The notes beneath the pieces were generated by a model. That model had not been told where the DNA came from. It saw nothing but the letters and a program-made list of their open reading frames with translations, and ran no database searches. From assembly GCA_910574455.1 (NCBI GenBank), contig CAJSYZ010000008.1, positions 2,854,707 through 2,918,706 of the forward strand: DNA of 64,000 nucleotides, given 5' to 3'. The position numbers and the translations under genes were made by a program. The first letter of the stretch is position 1, and each line of letters opens with the position of its first letter. Shown piece by piece: positions 11,726-20,945 of the stretch. This DNA comes from Trichaptum fuscoviolaceum. Its lineage: Eukaryota > Basidiomycota > Agaricomycetes > Hymenochaetales > Trichaptaceae.

Positions 11726-11777
11726 TCCCGGGTAGCGGGCTTTGCTGTGAGTTAACTCACAGCCTCTAACTGCTTGT
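11726..11777 (+). repeat. Short hairpin repeat H, copy 1
   Basis: The repeat reads cgggtagcgggctttgctgt, then a perfect palindrome GCTGTGAGTTAACTCACAGC, then ctctaactgcttgt. Copies lie at 11802-11853 and 12849-12901, with a degenerate one near 12793-12818. Function unknown; a transposon terminus is one option. Confidence 0.6.
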
Positions 11778-11801
11778 TCTCTAACAATAACCTCACACCC
11801 A

Positions 11802-11853
11802 TCCACGGGTAGCGGGCTCTGCTGTGAGGAACTCGCAGCCACTAACTGCTTGT
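11802..11853 (+). repeat. Short hairpin repeat H, copy 2
   Basis: Same unit as 11726-11777, with a shorter palindrome (gctgtgaggaactcgcagcc). It abuts the start of repeat R copy 3, so H and R are contiguous here. Confidence 0.6.
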
Positions 11854-11937
11854 TCCCGCGACCTAGGGGTCGCTAGGGTACCTTAGGAAAACGCAACTGT
11901 GTCGATTCTCCGCCAAAACTTAAAAAGTCATGTGATG
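11852..11937 (+). repeat. Short repeat R, copy 3
   Basis: This contains ttcccgcgacctaggggtcg and gggtaccttaggaaaacgca, nearly identical to 10551-10634. It follows hairpin repeat H copy 2 directly and precedes the unassigned fragment at 12002-12463. Confidence 0.6.
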
Positions 11938-12001
11938 TGCACTTTCGGTACCGAAATTACTTTTCATAGCAGGTTATTCTCACGCGGTTTTGCCTGTTTG
12001 C

Positions 12002-12463
12002 TCAACCTGTCGCATTGCAAGCCTGTTCCTCATCCAACTTCTTACTACTACTGCTGCTGTGACTGCTCATCAAGCTACTCGACGGCGCGGACGACGCATG
12101 CGGGAGGAAGGTGAGCGCCTTTTCGAACTGCTCCTGGGTTGACATCGTGAATGGGCCGTACGGATAGGGCGGCATTGACACGCCAGGCACGGCACCGTTG
12201 AGCTCGAGAGGTGGCGACACAACACCGTCGCTCTCGTCCGAGTCGGACAAGATCTCGGCAGTGCATAAGCAGGCATGGCGGACGACAACGGACCTGCGGC
12301 CATACCCCACGCGGCATGGCTGTTCTGGATGGCGCGGGGTTGGATGCTCTTCCCACTGCTGCTGGACTTGTCTTACAACATGCCTCATAGTTGTCATAGG
12401 TGCGGCCCGAGTAGCCATGCTCGGGGAGGGCTCAGTCGTTGGGCAGGAAGACAATGGGTGCAC
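12002..12463 (-). other. Coding-like stretch of unknown identity
   Basis: An open minus-strand frame of about 150 codons contains EILSDSDESDG, PPYPYGPFTMSTQEQFEKA and a serine-rich tail. The acidic and serine-rich composition looks protein-coding, but I do not recognise the family and there is no clear start or splice pattern. Its position between repeats R3 and H3 mirrors that of the CSE1 and NDFIP pieces, so a third captured gene fragment is the simplest reading. Confidence 0.3.
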
Positions 12464-12848
12464 AGCTGTACTGCACGCCAGAGTGGGTTGGGTATAGTGG
12501 ACCTTGGGCTGCTCGGCAGTACAGGCATCAAGTACCTGTTAGCTGCGATCACTTGGATCTACCTCCCATTCTCGAGGCCATCTGCGGTGATGTGATCAGG
12601 CTTGCCTGTGACCAGTGCTCTGGTGACAATTGTGGCACTGTTTTGGTTGCTGGGGGGGCAACATCTACTTTACATGCCACCTTCTCGGGCAGTTGAAGTC
12701 CAAGAAGGATTCAAATGAATAGATAGTACTAATAGACTTCTGTATGTAAAAATGATTTTTGCTTTCTTTCCATAACACTTTGTACCCATCTCCGGGTAGC
12801 CTATGAGATAACTGCTTGTAAAAAAGGATAGCACTTCCTTCATGTTGA

Positions 12849-12901
12849 TCCACGGGTCGCGGGCTCTGCTGTGAGTTTACTTACAGCCTCTAACTGCTTG
12901 T
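12849..12901 (+). repeat. Short hairpin repeat H, copy 3
   Basis: The unit cacgggtcgcgggctctgct, then gctgtgagtttacttacagc, then ctctaactgcttgt matches the copies at 11726-11777 and 11802-11853. A degenerate unit precedes it at 12793-12818. Confidence 0.6.
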
Positions 12902-12977
12902 CAACAGAGTCGGAAAGTGATGTGAGTACACTCCGGCGAGTCATTTCTTTGCGACATAGCGATCACGTTTCGCAGGT

Positions 12978-13366
12978 GTTGACTTTCCGCCGCTGGTCCC
13001 TGAGCCCAAAAAGGAAAGTAAGTTAGGGTCGGGTGCCAACACATCGGTAAAGGACTTTCCGGTGCACAGCATGAAACCACTCACCATCGACTGTGACAGA
13101 GCACCCTTCCTATCCTCCCTCCACCATCCTTCCCTCCACTTTCTAACAAGCTGCATAGAATAGTAGTGTCACCTTATGTTTCCCTCTCAAAATATCAATT
13201 TCAGTGTCCCCATGTCAAAAATGCACATTCTGTTAAATTTTAAGTGCAAATGTGGTTTTCATTCCTCCGGAGTTCAAACCTCGGCATGAGTGTGCCGGAG
13301 GTCAAAACCACTGTTTTGGGCACACTTTTCTTTTTAGGTCTCAGGGACCGGCGGCGGAAATTCAAC
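12978..13366. mobile_element. Small TIR element (389 bp, MITE-like)
   Basis: The left end GTTGACTTTCCGCCGCTGGT and the reverse complement of the right end GTTGAATTTCCGCCGCCGGT match and continue through CCCTGAG and an A-rich tract for about 40 bp. No coding capacity is seen. I could not identify a convincing target duplication, so the exact ends are approximate. Confidence 0.6.
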
Positions 13367-13431
13367 AACTAATGGAGGCTGAGCATCGGCCTTTTCCGAG
13401 CCGTGGGAAAATCATGTAGTAGTGAATCAAG

Positions 13432-13470
13432 TCTACCAAACCTTCTCACTATGTAGGAAGGTTTGGTAGA
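13432..13470. repeat. Perfect 14-bp hairpin
   Basis: The arm tctaccaaaccttc at 13432-13445 is the exact inverse of gaaggtttggtaga at 13457-13470, with an 11-nt loop. It lies just right of the small TIR element. It may be a transposon relic. Confidence 0.55.
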
Positions 13471-13600
13471 TTTAGTCTCAGGTCCGAGAGGAATTGATTT
13501 ATGTGTCCTTACTCACTAGACTCGCAAGGCAGTCGCAAGTCTATCGAGGGATTGAGAGGGAGATGTATGACAAGCGCCTGGTTTACACACCATATGCCTA

Positions 13601-13990
13601 ATGCATCGGGAGAAAGGGAAACAGATTATGTAGGATTACGGAAGATTACGGAGATTATAAGACAGCTGTCATGCTTATTATAGATTACAATACGGCATCC
13701 GGCTTATCCCGTGATTATAATTGTGTCATAAAGCTTATACATTTAATATAATCCATCATAAGGCTTACACGGAGATTATAATCCTGCTATCATGCTTATG
13801 TCCCCTTGTAAGAATGGCATCTTGCTTATGTCCATCATATAATGTTGCTAAAATGTCATATAATGTTCTGAAAGGTATATAGACCTATTATAAGAGAGAC
13901 ATAAGCTAGATACATGTCTTACATTCAAATACAGAGTATATAAAGTTCATAAGGTCTGATAAGCCTCAAGCAAACAAAAACTGACCATCA
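13601..13990 (+). repeat. AT-rich interspersed repeat, left copy
   Basis: This starts atgcatcgggagaaagggaa and continues as AT-rich sequence dense in gcttat and gattataa phrases. The sequence ending at 25473 is its inverted counterpart: the outer 28 bases match almost exactly and the interior shares the same phrases. The two copies face each other across about 11.9 kb that holds the PPR, coatomer and kinase fragments and the retrotransposon. Confidence 0.55.
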
Positions 13991-14269
13991 ATGCCAAAAG
14001 AATATAGGGCTCTGCGAAAGACTCTTTCGGCACAAGTCCATACTTCTCAGCGAGCATGAGTTCTCCGTAGCCCGTCAACAGCTGTCTAGGCCCGTATGAG
14101 CAAATACTCAGTACACATGAAGAATAAGGAATCGTACCGGGAACGAAGTATAACCATCATACTTTGCGTTGCTCAGCTTCCCCGTATCCATGAGCCTTCA
14201 GCACGTGCTGTCCGTCCCGGTACAGCCTGTTCACCTTCTACGTGTCGTTCATGCGCCCGAAGCTATCAG

Positions 14270-14601
14270 TCAGCCAGCCACGTCAGGCATGGCAAGTTCC
14301 ACCTCAGATTTCAGCTGCAATGGACTGATTGCTGTGTTGGAAGGCATTCCATTTCGAACCTTTGCGACAATCTCGCCCGCACCGCTCTTTCCATACTTCA
14401 GCAGCACTGATGCGATAATTCTACGAGAGACGTCTTCACCCAGTGTCTGAGGTTGTACACCCGCTTTCCCAACGTCGGTGAAGAAGTCTGTCAGATCTTT
14501 GACGCTGAAATCCTTTGCTATATCGTTCCTCATCCTTTCGACATCACCTCTGGTCTGAAGTCCGACGTATGCGGCCACTACATTGAATAAGATGGACCAA
14601 T
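14270..14601 (-). pseudogene. 3' part of a PPR-protein pseudogene, cut off by a retrotransposon
   Basis: This minus-strand frame (YVGLQTRGDVERMRND, then KDLTDFFTDVGKAGVQPQ, ending PLQLKSEVELAMPDVAG and a stop at 14270-14272) is the C-terminal continuation of the pentatricopeptide-like pseudogene at 20946-22800. If the retrotransposon and one copy of the 5-bp target duplication are mentally removed, the two halves read through in one frame. That shows the insertion hit this coding sequence. Confidence 0.72.
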
Positions 14602-14606
14602 GTTGC
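14602..14606. repeat. Retrotransposon target site duplication, left
   Basis: GTTGC directly before the 5' LTR; the same five bases follow the 3' LTR at 20946-20950. Confidence 0.85.
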
Positions 14607-15181
14607 TGTCAGGAATCCGCCTCAGGTTATTTTATTTCTTTTATTTTCTTTTATTTTCTTTTACGATCACACTCCGAGTCGGATCCCCGACATGTCCGGT
14701 CCGAAACCGGACTATCTTTGACTCCGATTCTCTTCCTTTTTGCATAGATTACTTGCCTGTATGTTTGCAGGCCGCTAGGACAAGCGCCCTGCAAGCAATT
14801 CCCTTTTCTTTCTTTCTTCCGCCACTCCGACTCGAACCTCCGCTCTACCGATGCGGGACCCCGACTAGAGCGGGACCCCGAACTCCGACTTACGTCAGCG
14901 GTATAGGTCGGACCTAGTCGGATCAGGGTCCAGTGGCTTGGTACTGTATAGTTTTTGCCTTTGTTCATCAAAACCGCGGATCCCCCTGCGAAGCACTCCA
15001 CTTTTGGCCTCTTGTAAAGTGCTTCTCAGGTGATGTGTTTATCTTTAGCTCTGATGTGTAGAATAGCTTAATTGACTTGTAAAGTGCTTCTCAGAGTGAG
15101 AACCACCGCTCATTGCGTCCGATCGTCGTCTGTGTCCGATTCAGGGTCTCGAAAGCGAAGGAACCACTCTAGGTCGTAACA
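14607..15181 (+). repeat. 5' LTR (575 bp)
   Basis: This begins TGTCAGGAATCC and ends GGTCGTAACA. It matches 20371-20945 base for base as far as I could compare. It contains a T/C-rich tract near its start and two cttgtaaagtgcttctcag phrases near its end. A primer-binding site complementary to a standard tRNA is not obvious in the bases after 15181. Confidence 0.93.
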
Positions 15182-15245
15182 TTAGGCCAAAAGTTTGTTC
15201 TTTCGACGCCCTGCGATTGCACCGACCGATTTTTGATCCCTCTGA

Positions 15246-16527
15246 ATGGGAAGATTCGGACAAGAAGACTCCGACGAAGATATGACCGACCCGATCAACC
15301 CCGCGCAAGCAGCGCCCGCGCCAGGCGCTGCTCCGACTCCGACTCCGGGTGCTGCTCCCCCACAGGCCGCACCGCCGCCCCAGCAGAGCGGAGACCTCCC
15401 CCCAGACGTCCTCCAGGCTATCAATGATGCCACCCGACCTCTCCAGTCACACCTGCAGGAGGTGACCGCCGAAAACCAGCGCCTCCACGACTTCATGAAC
15501 CTGTTTGTCCGAAATGCGCAGGAAGGCGCGACCCGCACTCCCAAGGGTCCGAAGGTCGGTGCCCCGCCCGCGTTTCTATGGGCGTACGCCGAAAGATAAG
15601 GAGGCGGAGAGTATCAGCTTTGAGGAGTGGTCGCAGAAGGTCCGACTTTATGTCCGGATGCGCCCCCAGGAGTTTGTAGGCAGTCCGACGATGGCCTGTC
15701 TATGGGCCGCTTCGCTACTCCGCGGGCCCGCTGAACAATGGGCTCGTCCGCACACGACCGCCGCCCTCGAGGGCACCGAAGTCCCCGCTCTCATGACCGA
15801 CTTGGAACTCTTCCTGGCGTCCCTCCAGTCCGCGTTCGGACGTCCGAACATCAAGCGCCACGCCGGACAGGAGCTTATGAAACTGCGCCAGGGCAAGGAC
15901 ACAGTGTCGGAGTATGCGGCGAAGTTTCGTGCATTGCTGGTGGAGTCGGAGGTGGACTGGGGGATGGAGGGGAAGATGCTGGTGTTCGAGACCGGACTCA
16001 GCAGCCAGTTCCGCTACGATCTGGCGAGCAAGGAGATCCGGGAGACGAAGAGCTTCGACCAGTGGGTCCGACTGCTTTGCGAATACGATGAGGACTTGCG
16101 TGCACGTCGGACTGGCTTCAAGCAGAACAACTGGAGTCCGAACTGGGGCTCCCGCTCGCAGACACACCACTCCGCTTCGCGCGGACCGACTCGGGACCCC
16201 GACGCGATGGACATCGATCGCTTGAGCACTGAAGAGATGATGCGCCGCGGACTTTGCTTCCAGTGCGGTGAGCATGGACATCTGGCTCGAGACTGTCCGC
16301 AGCGGAGCAAGAGATCAAATGTCCGATCGAAGGTGGCTTCACAGACCGCCGCCTCGTCGTCCACCGCTCCGCCCGCCGCCTCTGCGCCCGCCGCCGCTTC
16401 CAAGACACCGACTGCGACCCTCGAGGAAGTCCGCGACGAGACTCCGACCGTGAATGCCGCTCGCACTCCGACCGTTGACGAGATCGCCAAAGCGGTTGCT
16501 GCTGCTCTCAAGAGTCAGGGTTTTTGA
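15246..16527 (+). CDS. gag: Retrotransposon gag (one frame break)
   Basis: Gag forms the virus-like particle that packages element RNA. The start at 15246 gives a proline/alanine-rich N-terminus, a short helical segment (LQEVTAENQRLHDFMNLF), and then the capsid-like part ISFEEWSQKVRLYVR ... YAAKFRALLVESEVDWGM. The nucleocapsid knuckle is CFQCGEHGHLARDC (CX2CX4HX4C), near 16257-16298. The N-terminal frame closes at 15597-15599, and the capsid part is read in the next frame, so one base appears to be extra around 15555-15590 in a C/G-rich tract. The capsid frame ends with TGA at 16525-16527, immediately after a GGGTTTT heptamer that could direct a -1 shift into the protease frame. Confidence 0.85.
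16518..16524 (+). promoter_or_regulatory. Candidate -1 ribosomal frameshift site (GGGTTTT)
   Basis: In the gag frame the heptamer reads G GGT TTT, the XXXYYYZ pattern of -1 slippery sites, and the next codon is the gag TGA stop. A -1 shift gives GGG TTT TTG and enters the protease frame without a break. This is inferred from pattern and position only. Downstream RNA structure was not evaluated. Confidence 0.5.
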
Positions 16528-19500
16528 GTGGGTCTAGGCGCGCGGTCGTTCCGCCAAAGACCCCGAACCGATTTTCGCTGTTAGATGATGATGTGTCCGA
16601 TCCCTCTGTGTACAATCGTACTTCGCTAATACACAAGAGTTTGCGTCGATTCATCCATGTCCCAGTGAGAATAAGTGACGGCCGAAAGATTTTGAGCATG
16701 AGAGCGCTGCTAGACTGCGGTGCATTTTCGGTGATTATCAACCAGAAGTTGGTGCGGAAGTTCGGACTACGTACTCGTCCTCTCGACCGACCAATCAAGG
16801 TGTACAACGCCGACGATTCGCTGAAACCAGAGTGGTCCGATTACAGACCAAGTCCGACTTACTCTGGAGATCGGTGGACACAAAGAAGAAGTCGATGCCA
16901 CAGTGGCAAACATCGGAGACTATCCGTTGATCATTGGGATAGATTGGCTACACCACCATAACCCGGAGATTGATTGGAACGACGAGACCATCAGCTTTAC
17001 GCGATGTCCGAACGAATGCCGCCCTGTCGAAGCGGCAAGAGTCGTAGAAGCCGGACAACCGCTACCCCGCGCCGTTCGCAAGTTGCGGGCCGCGCGATGC
17101 AAGAATAGTCGACAGATGCGACCACGACCGCAGCCCCACGCGAGAGTCTGCGTTGCGGAAGTCGGTGATGATTCAGACGAGTCGGACAGTGAGTCTGACG
17201 ACCTTGCGAAGATTCCCCCCGGATTTCGGTACTCCGAAAAGTACATGGACATCTACCATGACGCGGAGCAGTTCTATGTGGCGGACGATCCGGACTTTGT
17301 GCATAAAGTTGCGGCCTCGTATACCTGGTCGCAGGCGATTGCGGAGAAGTCGGCAGTGAAGGAGGGCGACAAGTCCTTCGAGGAGATGGTCCCCCCGCAG
17401 TACCGCGAGTTTGCGAAGGTGTTTTCGAAGTCAGAGGCCGAACGGTTGCCCGAGAGGAAGCCGTTTGACCATGCGATCGACCTGGAGCCCGGATCGACCC
17501 CTTCGTACAGCAAGATCTATCCTATGGCACCGGCGGAACGTGCAGCCTTGAAGGAGTTCATTGAGGAGAACCTCCGCAAGGGCTACATCCGTCCGTCGAA
17601 GTCCCCCGCCGCTGCTCCGGTCTTCTTCATCAAAAAGAAGGACGGATCGCTTCGGATGGTCGTCGACTACCGAAAACTCAACGAGATCACCGTCAAAAAT
17701 CGGTACCCGCTTCCCCTGACCACTGAACTCATCGACTCCTTGAAGAAGGCCCGCGTTTTCACGAAGCTCGACTTGCGGGCCGGATACAACAATATCCGCA
17801 TCAAGGAAGGCGACGAGTGGAAGGCCGCTTTTCGGACTCAGGAAGGACACTTCGAACCGACCGTTATGACTTTCGGACTTACGAACGCACCTGCTACGTT
17901 TCAGCGGATGATGAACGAGCTCTTCAAGGACATGCTGGATGTTATTGTCATTATCTACCTCGATGACATCTGCATATTTTCGGAGAACGAGTCGGAGCAC
18001 GAGGAACACGTTAAGGAGGTACTCCGACGTTTGGAAAAGTATGACCTGTTCTGTAAGCCCGAAAAGTGCGAGTTCCACAAGGACTCCATCGAGTACTTGG
18101 GCATGATCATTGGCTCTGGAATTATCTCGATGGATCCGAAGAAGGTCGAAGCGGTGGCCGACTGGCCGACTCCGGCGAAGGTGAAGGACATTCAGGCTTT
18201 CTTGGGGTTCGCAAACTTCTACCGACGTTTTATCAAGGACTTCTCGAAGCTGGCGGTTCCCATGACCGAATTGTTGCGGAAGGATGTCCAGTGGCGCTGG
18301 ACTACCCGCCAGCAAGAGTCCTTCGATGGTCTGAAGCAGAAGTTTGCGGAGGCACCGGTCCTTGCGATGCCCGACCTTGAGAAACCCTTCATCCTTGAAT
18401 GCGATGCTTCGGACTTCGCGACCGGAGCGGTACTTTCGCAGATCGGACCAGACGGTGACATTCACCCAGTGGCCTACTATTCGAAGTCCCTGGGCGATGC
18501 GGAGAGGAACTATGAGATCCACGACAAGGAGCTTCTGGCCATCGTCCGAGCCTTGGACGAGTGGCGGCACTATCTCGAAGGAAGTCCGCACAAAATTGAC
18601 ATTGTGTCGGACCACCGAAACCTGCTCTTCTTCGCAGAAGCCCGAAACCTTACGAGACGCCAGGCCCGCTGGAGCTTGTTCCTTAGCCGTTTTGACTTTC
18701 TGATCCGTCACCGTCCCGGACGACTCGGTGGAAAGCCGGATGCTTTGTCCAGGCGCGAAGATCTTCGCCCTGACGGACCGGACAATACGAACAAGGTCCT
18801 GCTGGACACGAACCGCTTCTACACGTTGGCGATGCGACGAGGGATGGTCCGGGCCGAGGGGGATACGGAGTTGTTGCGGAGGATTCGGGAGTCCGAGAGG
18901 TTTGACGAGGAATTGGTCGAGGCGATTGAGAAGGTGAAGGAAGGGGCTCCGCGCGCGCTGGCGAACGATCTGGAGGAGTGGAACACGGAGGATGGGCTGC
19001 TGCTGTACCGGGGTAAGGTCTATGTGCCGAAGGACGAGGAGATCCGCCGCGATATCGTCAAGTTACACCACGATTCGCTTCCGGTCGGACATCCGGGTCG
19101 TTGGAAGACCTACGAGCTGGTGAGTCGGAATTACTGGTGGCCTGGTATGTCCACATTCGTCGAGCGGTACGTGTCGGGGTGTGACACTTGTATACGGACG
19201 AAGAACATCCCGCAACGTCCGGTTGGTCCGCTCCAGCCCAACGAAGTACCAGACGGACCGTGGCAGGTCATTTCTTGCGACTTCATCACCCAGCTGCCAC
19301 AGTCCGGTGAATACGACGCGATCTTCGTGGTTGTAGACCGACTCACCAAGCAGGCCCATTTCATACCGACGACCTCGGATATTGACTCTGCGCGGACGGC
19401 CGACTTGTTTGTGTCCGAAGTTTGGAAACACCATGGCACGCCGCGCAAAGTCATTTCGGACCGGGGTACACAGTTTGTGTCCCGGTTTATGAAAGCGGTA

Positions 19501-20328
19501 CTCCATCGACTCGGGATCGAGGGCGCAACATCGACATCCTTCCACCCGCAAACGGACGGTCAGACCGAGCGGGTGAACCAGGAGTTGGAACAATATCTCC
19601 GCGCGTTCACCGACGTCCGACAGGAAAATTGGTCGGAGTTACTGCCCATGGCGGAGTTTGCGCACAACACTCGAGCACACTCCGCTACCAAGGTGTCTCC
19701 CTTCGCGCTGTTGTATGGATACGACCCCGAGTTCACCATCGTACCGAGTGCCGGACTTTCGACGGTACCCGCAGCGGATGACCGACTCGACCTGCTTCAG
19801 AAGGCTCAGGAGGACGCTCGCGCGGCTCTCGAAGTCGCAGCGGAGCGGATGAAGCGGTATTACGACCAGGGACATGCAGACACGCCGGACATTCGACCAG
19901 GAGACAAGGTATGGCTCGACGCACGGAATATCGCAATACCGGGCACGCGCAAGCTGAATCCGCGGAGACTCGGACCCTACACGGTTTTGCGGAAGATCGG
20001 ACTCTTGAATTACGAGCTTCAGCTGCCTGCGACTATGCGGATTCACCCAGTGTTCCATGTGTCGCTTCTCACGAAGTATACACCGGACACTATTCCTGGT
20101 CGCGTCCAGACACCGCCAGAGCCCGTAAATGTCGACGGCGACGTCGAATACGAAGTATCCGAAGTCCTTAATTCGCGCCGAAGCGGTCGAGGTCGGACTC
20201 TGCAGTATTTGGTTCGCTGGAAAGGCTATGGACCCGAGGAAGACCAATGGATCGATGCCGCGAACATGGAGCATGCCCCCGCCGTTATCCGAAAGTTCTA
20301 TCGTCGGTACCCCGACGCCATTCGCTAA
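16524..20328 (+). CDS. pol: Retrotransposon pol: PR-RT-RNase H-integrase-chromodomain (one frame break)
   Basis: Protease carries LLDCGAFSVIIN, a DCGA triad motif in place of the usual DS/TGA. An extra A in the AAA at about 16824-16826 shifts the frame; from there the reading frame of 16903-20328 is the right one. RT shows FFIKKKDGSLRMVVDYRKLN, FTKLDLRAGYNNIRI and the catalytic YLDD in IYLDDICIF. RNase H shows LECDASDFATGAVLSQ and YEIHDKELLAIV. Integrase has an HHCC finger (HPGRWKTYELV ... GCDTCIRTK) and DDE motifs (SCDFITQLP, VISDRGTQF, HPQTDGQTERVN). The C-terminus has a chromodomain (YLVRWKGYGPEEDQWI), expected to steer integration to marked chromatin. The stop is at 20326-20328. Confidence 0.93.
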
Positions 20329-20358
20329 CGAAAGCGCGCGCTCTTTAGGAGCGCCCTT

Positions 20359-20370
20359 GGAGGGGGATAA
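20359..20370 (+). other. Polypurine tract
   Basis: GGAGGGGGATAA lies directly before the 3' LTR, the expected plus-strand priming site. Confidence 0.75.
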
Positions 20371-20945
20371 TGTCAGGAATCCGCCTCAGGTTATTTTATT
20401 TCTTTTATTTTCTTTTATTTTCTTTTACGATCACACTCCGAGTCGGATCCCCGACATGTCCGGTCCGAAACCGGACTATCTTTGACTCCGATTCTCTTCC
20501 TTTTTGCATAGATTACTTGCCTGTATGTTTGCAGGCCGCTAGGACAAGCGCCCTGCAAGCAATTCCCTTTTCTTTCTTTCTTCCGCCACTCCGACTCGAA
20601 CCTCCGCTCTACCGATGCGGGACCCCGACTAGAGCGGGACCCCGAACTCCGACTTACGTCAGCGGTATAGGTCGGACCTAGTCGGATCAGGGTCCAGTGG
20701 CTTGGTACTGTATAGTTTTTGCCTTTGTTCATCAAAACCGCGGATCCCCCTGCGAAGCACTCCACTTTTGGCCTCTTGTAAAGTGCTTCTCAGGTGATGT
20801 GTTTATCTTTAGCTCTGATGTGTAGAATAGCTTAATTGACTTGTAAAGTGCTTCTCAGAGTGAGAACCACCGCTCATTGCGTCCGATCGTCGTCTGTGTC
20901 CGATTCAGGGTCTCGAAAGCGAAGGAACCACTCTAGGTCGTAACA
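20371..20945 (+). repeat. 3' LTR (575 bp)
   Basis: Same sequence as 14607-15181 as far as I could compare. It is followed by the GTTGC target duplication. Confidence 0.93.

Larger units (their letters stand above)
14607..20945 (+). mobile_element. Ty3/gypsy chromovirus LTR retrotransposon (6339 bp)
   Basis: This complete-length element has two 575-bp LTRs (TG...CA), a GTTGC target duplication, a gag region with a CCHC knuckle, and a pol with protease, reverse transcriptase, RNase H, integrase and a C-terminal chromodomain. The order PR-RT-RH-IN-chromodomain defines the chromovirus branch of Ty3/gypsy. The LTRs appear identical on reading, which implies a recent insertion. Yet gag and the protease region each contain a one-base frame break, so this copy is either freshly dead or the breaks are assembly errors. 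It lies inside a PPR pseudogene on the opposite strand. Confidence 0.95.

Noticed and set aside
11726..12901. Hairpin repeat H as a Helitron 3' end
   Set aside because: A palindrome followed by CTCTAAC resembles the hairpin plus CTRR pattern, but the next base is not T, copies are adjacent rather than terminal, and no Rep/helicase sequence is present. Kept only as an unknown repeat.
15715..16511. Long antisense frames over gag
   Set aside because: Same reason: mirror frames of a GC-rich coding region, with no independent support.
17431..18711. A 426-codon open frame antisense to the retrotransposon pol
   Set aside because: It is a compositional shadow of the GC-rich pol frame, which carries unmistakable RT and RNase H motifs. 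The antisense protein has no recognisable fold or start context.
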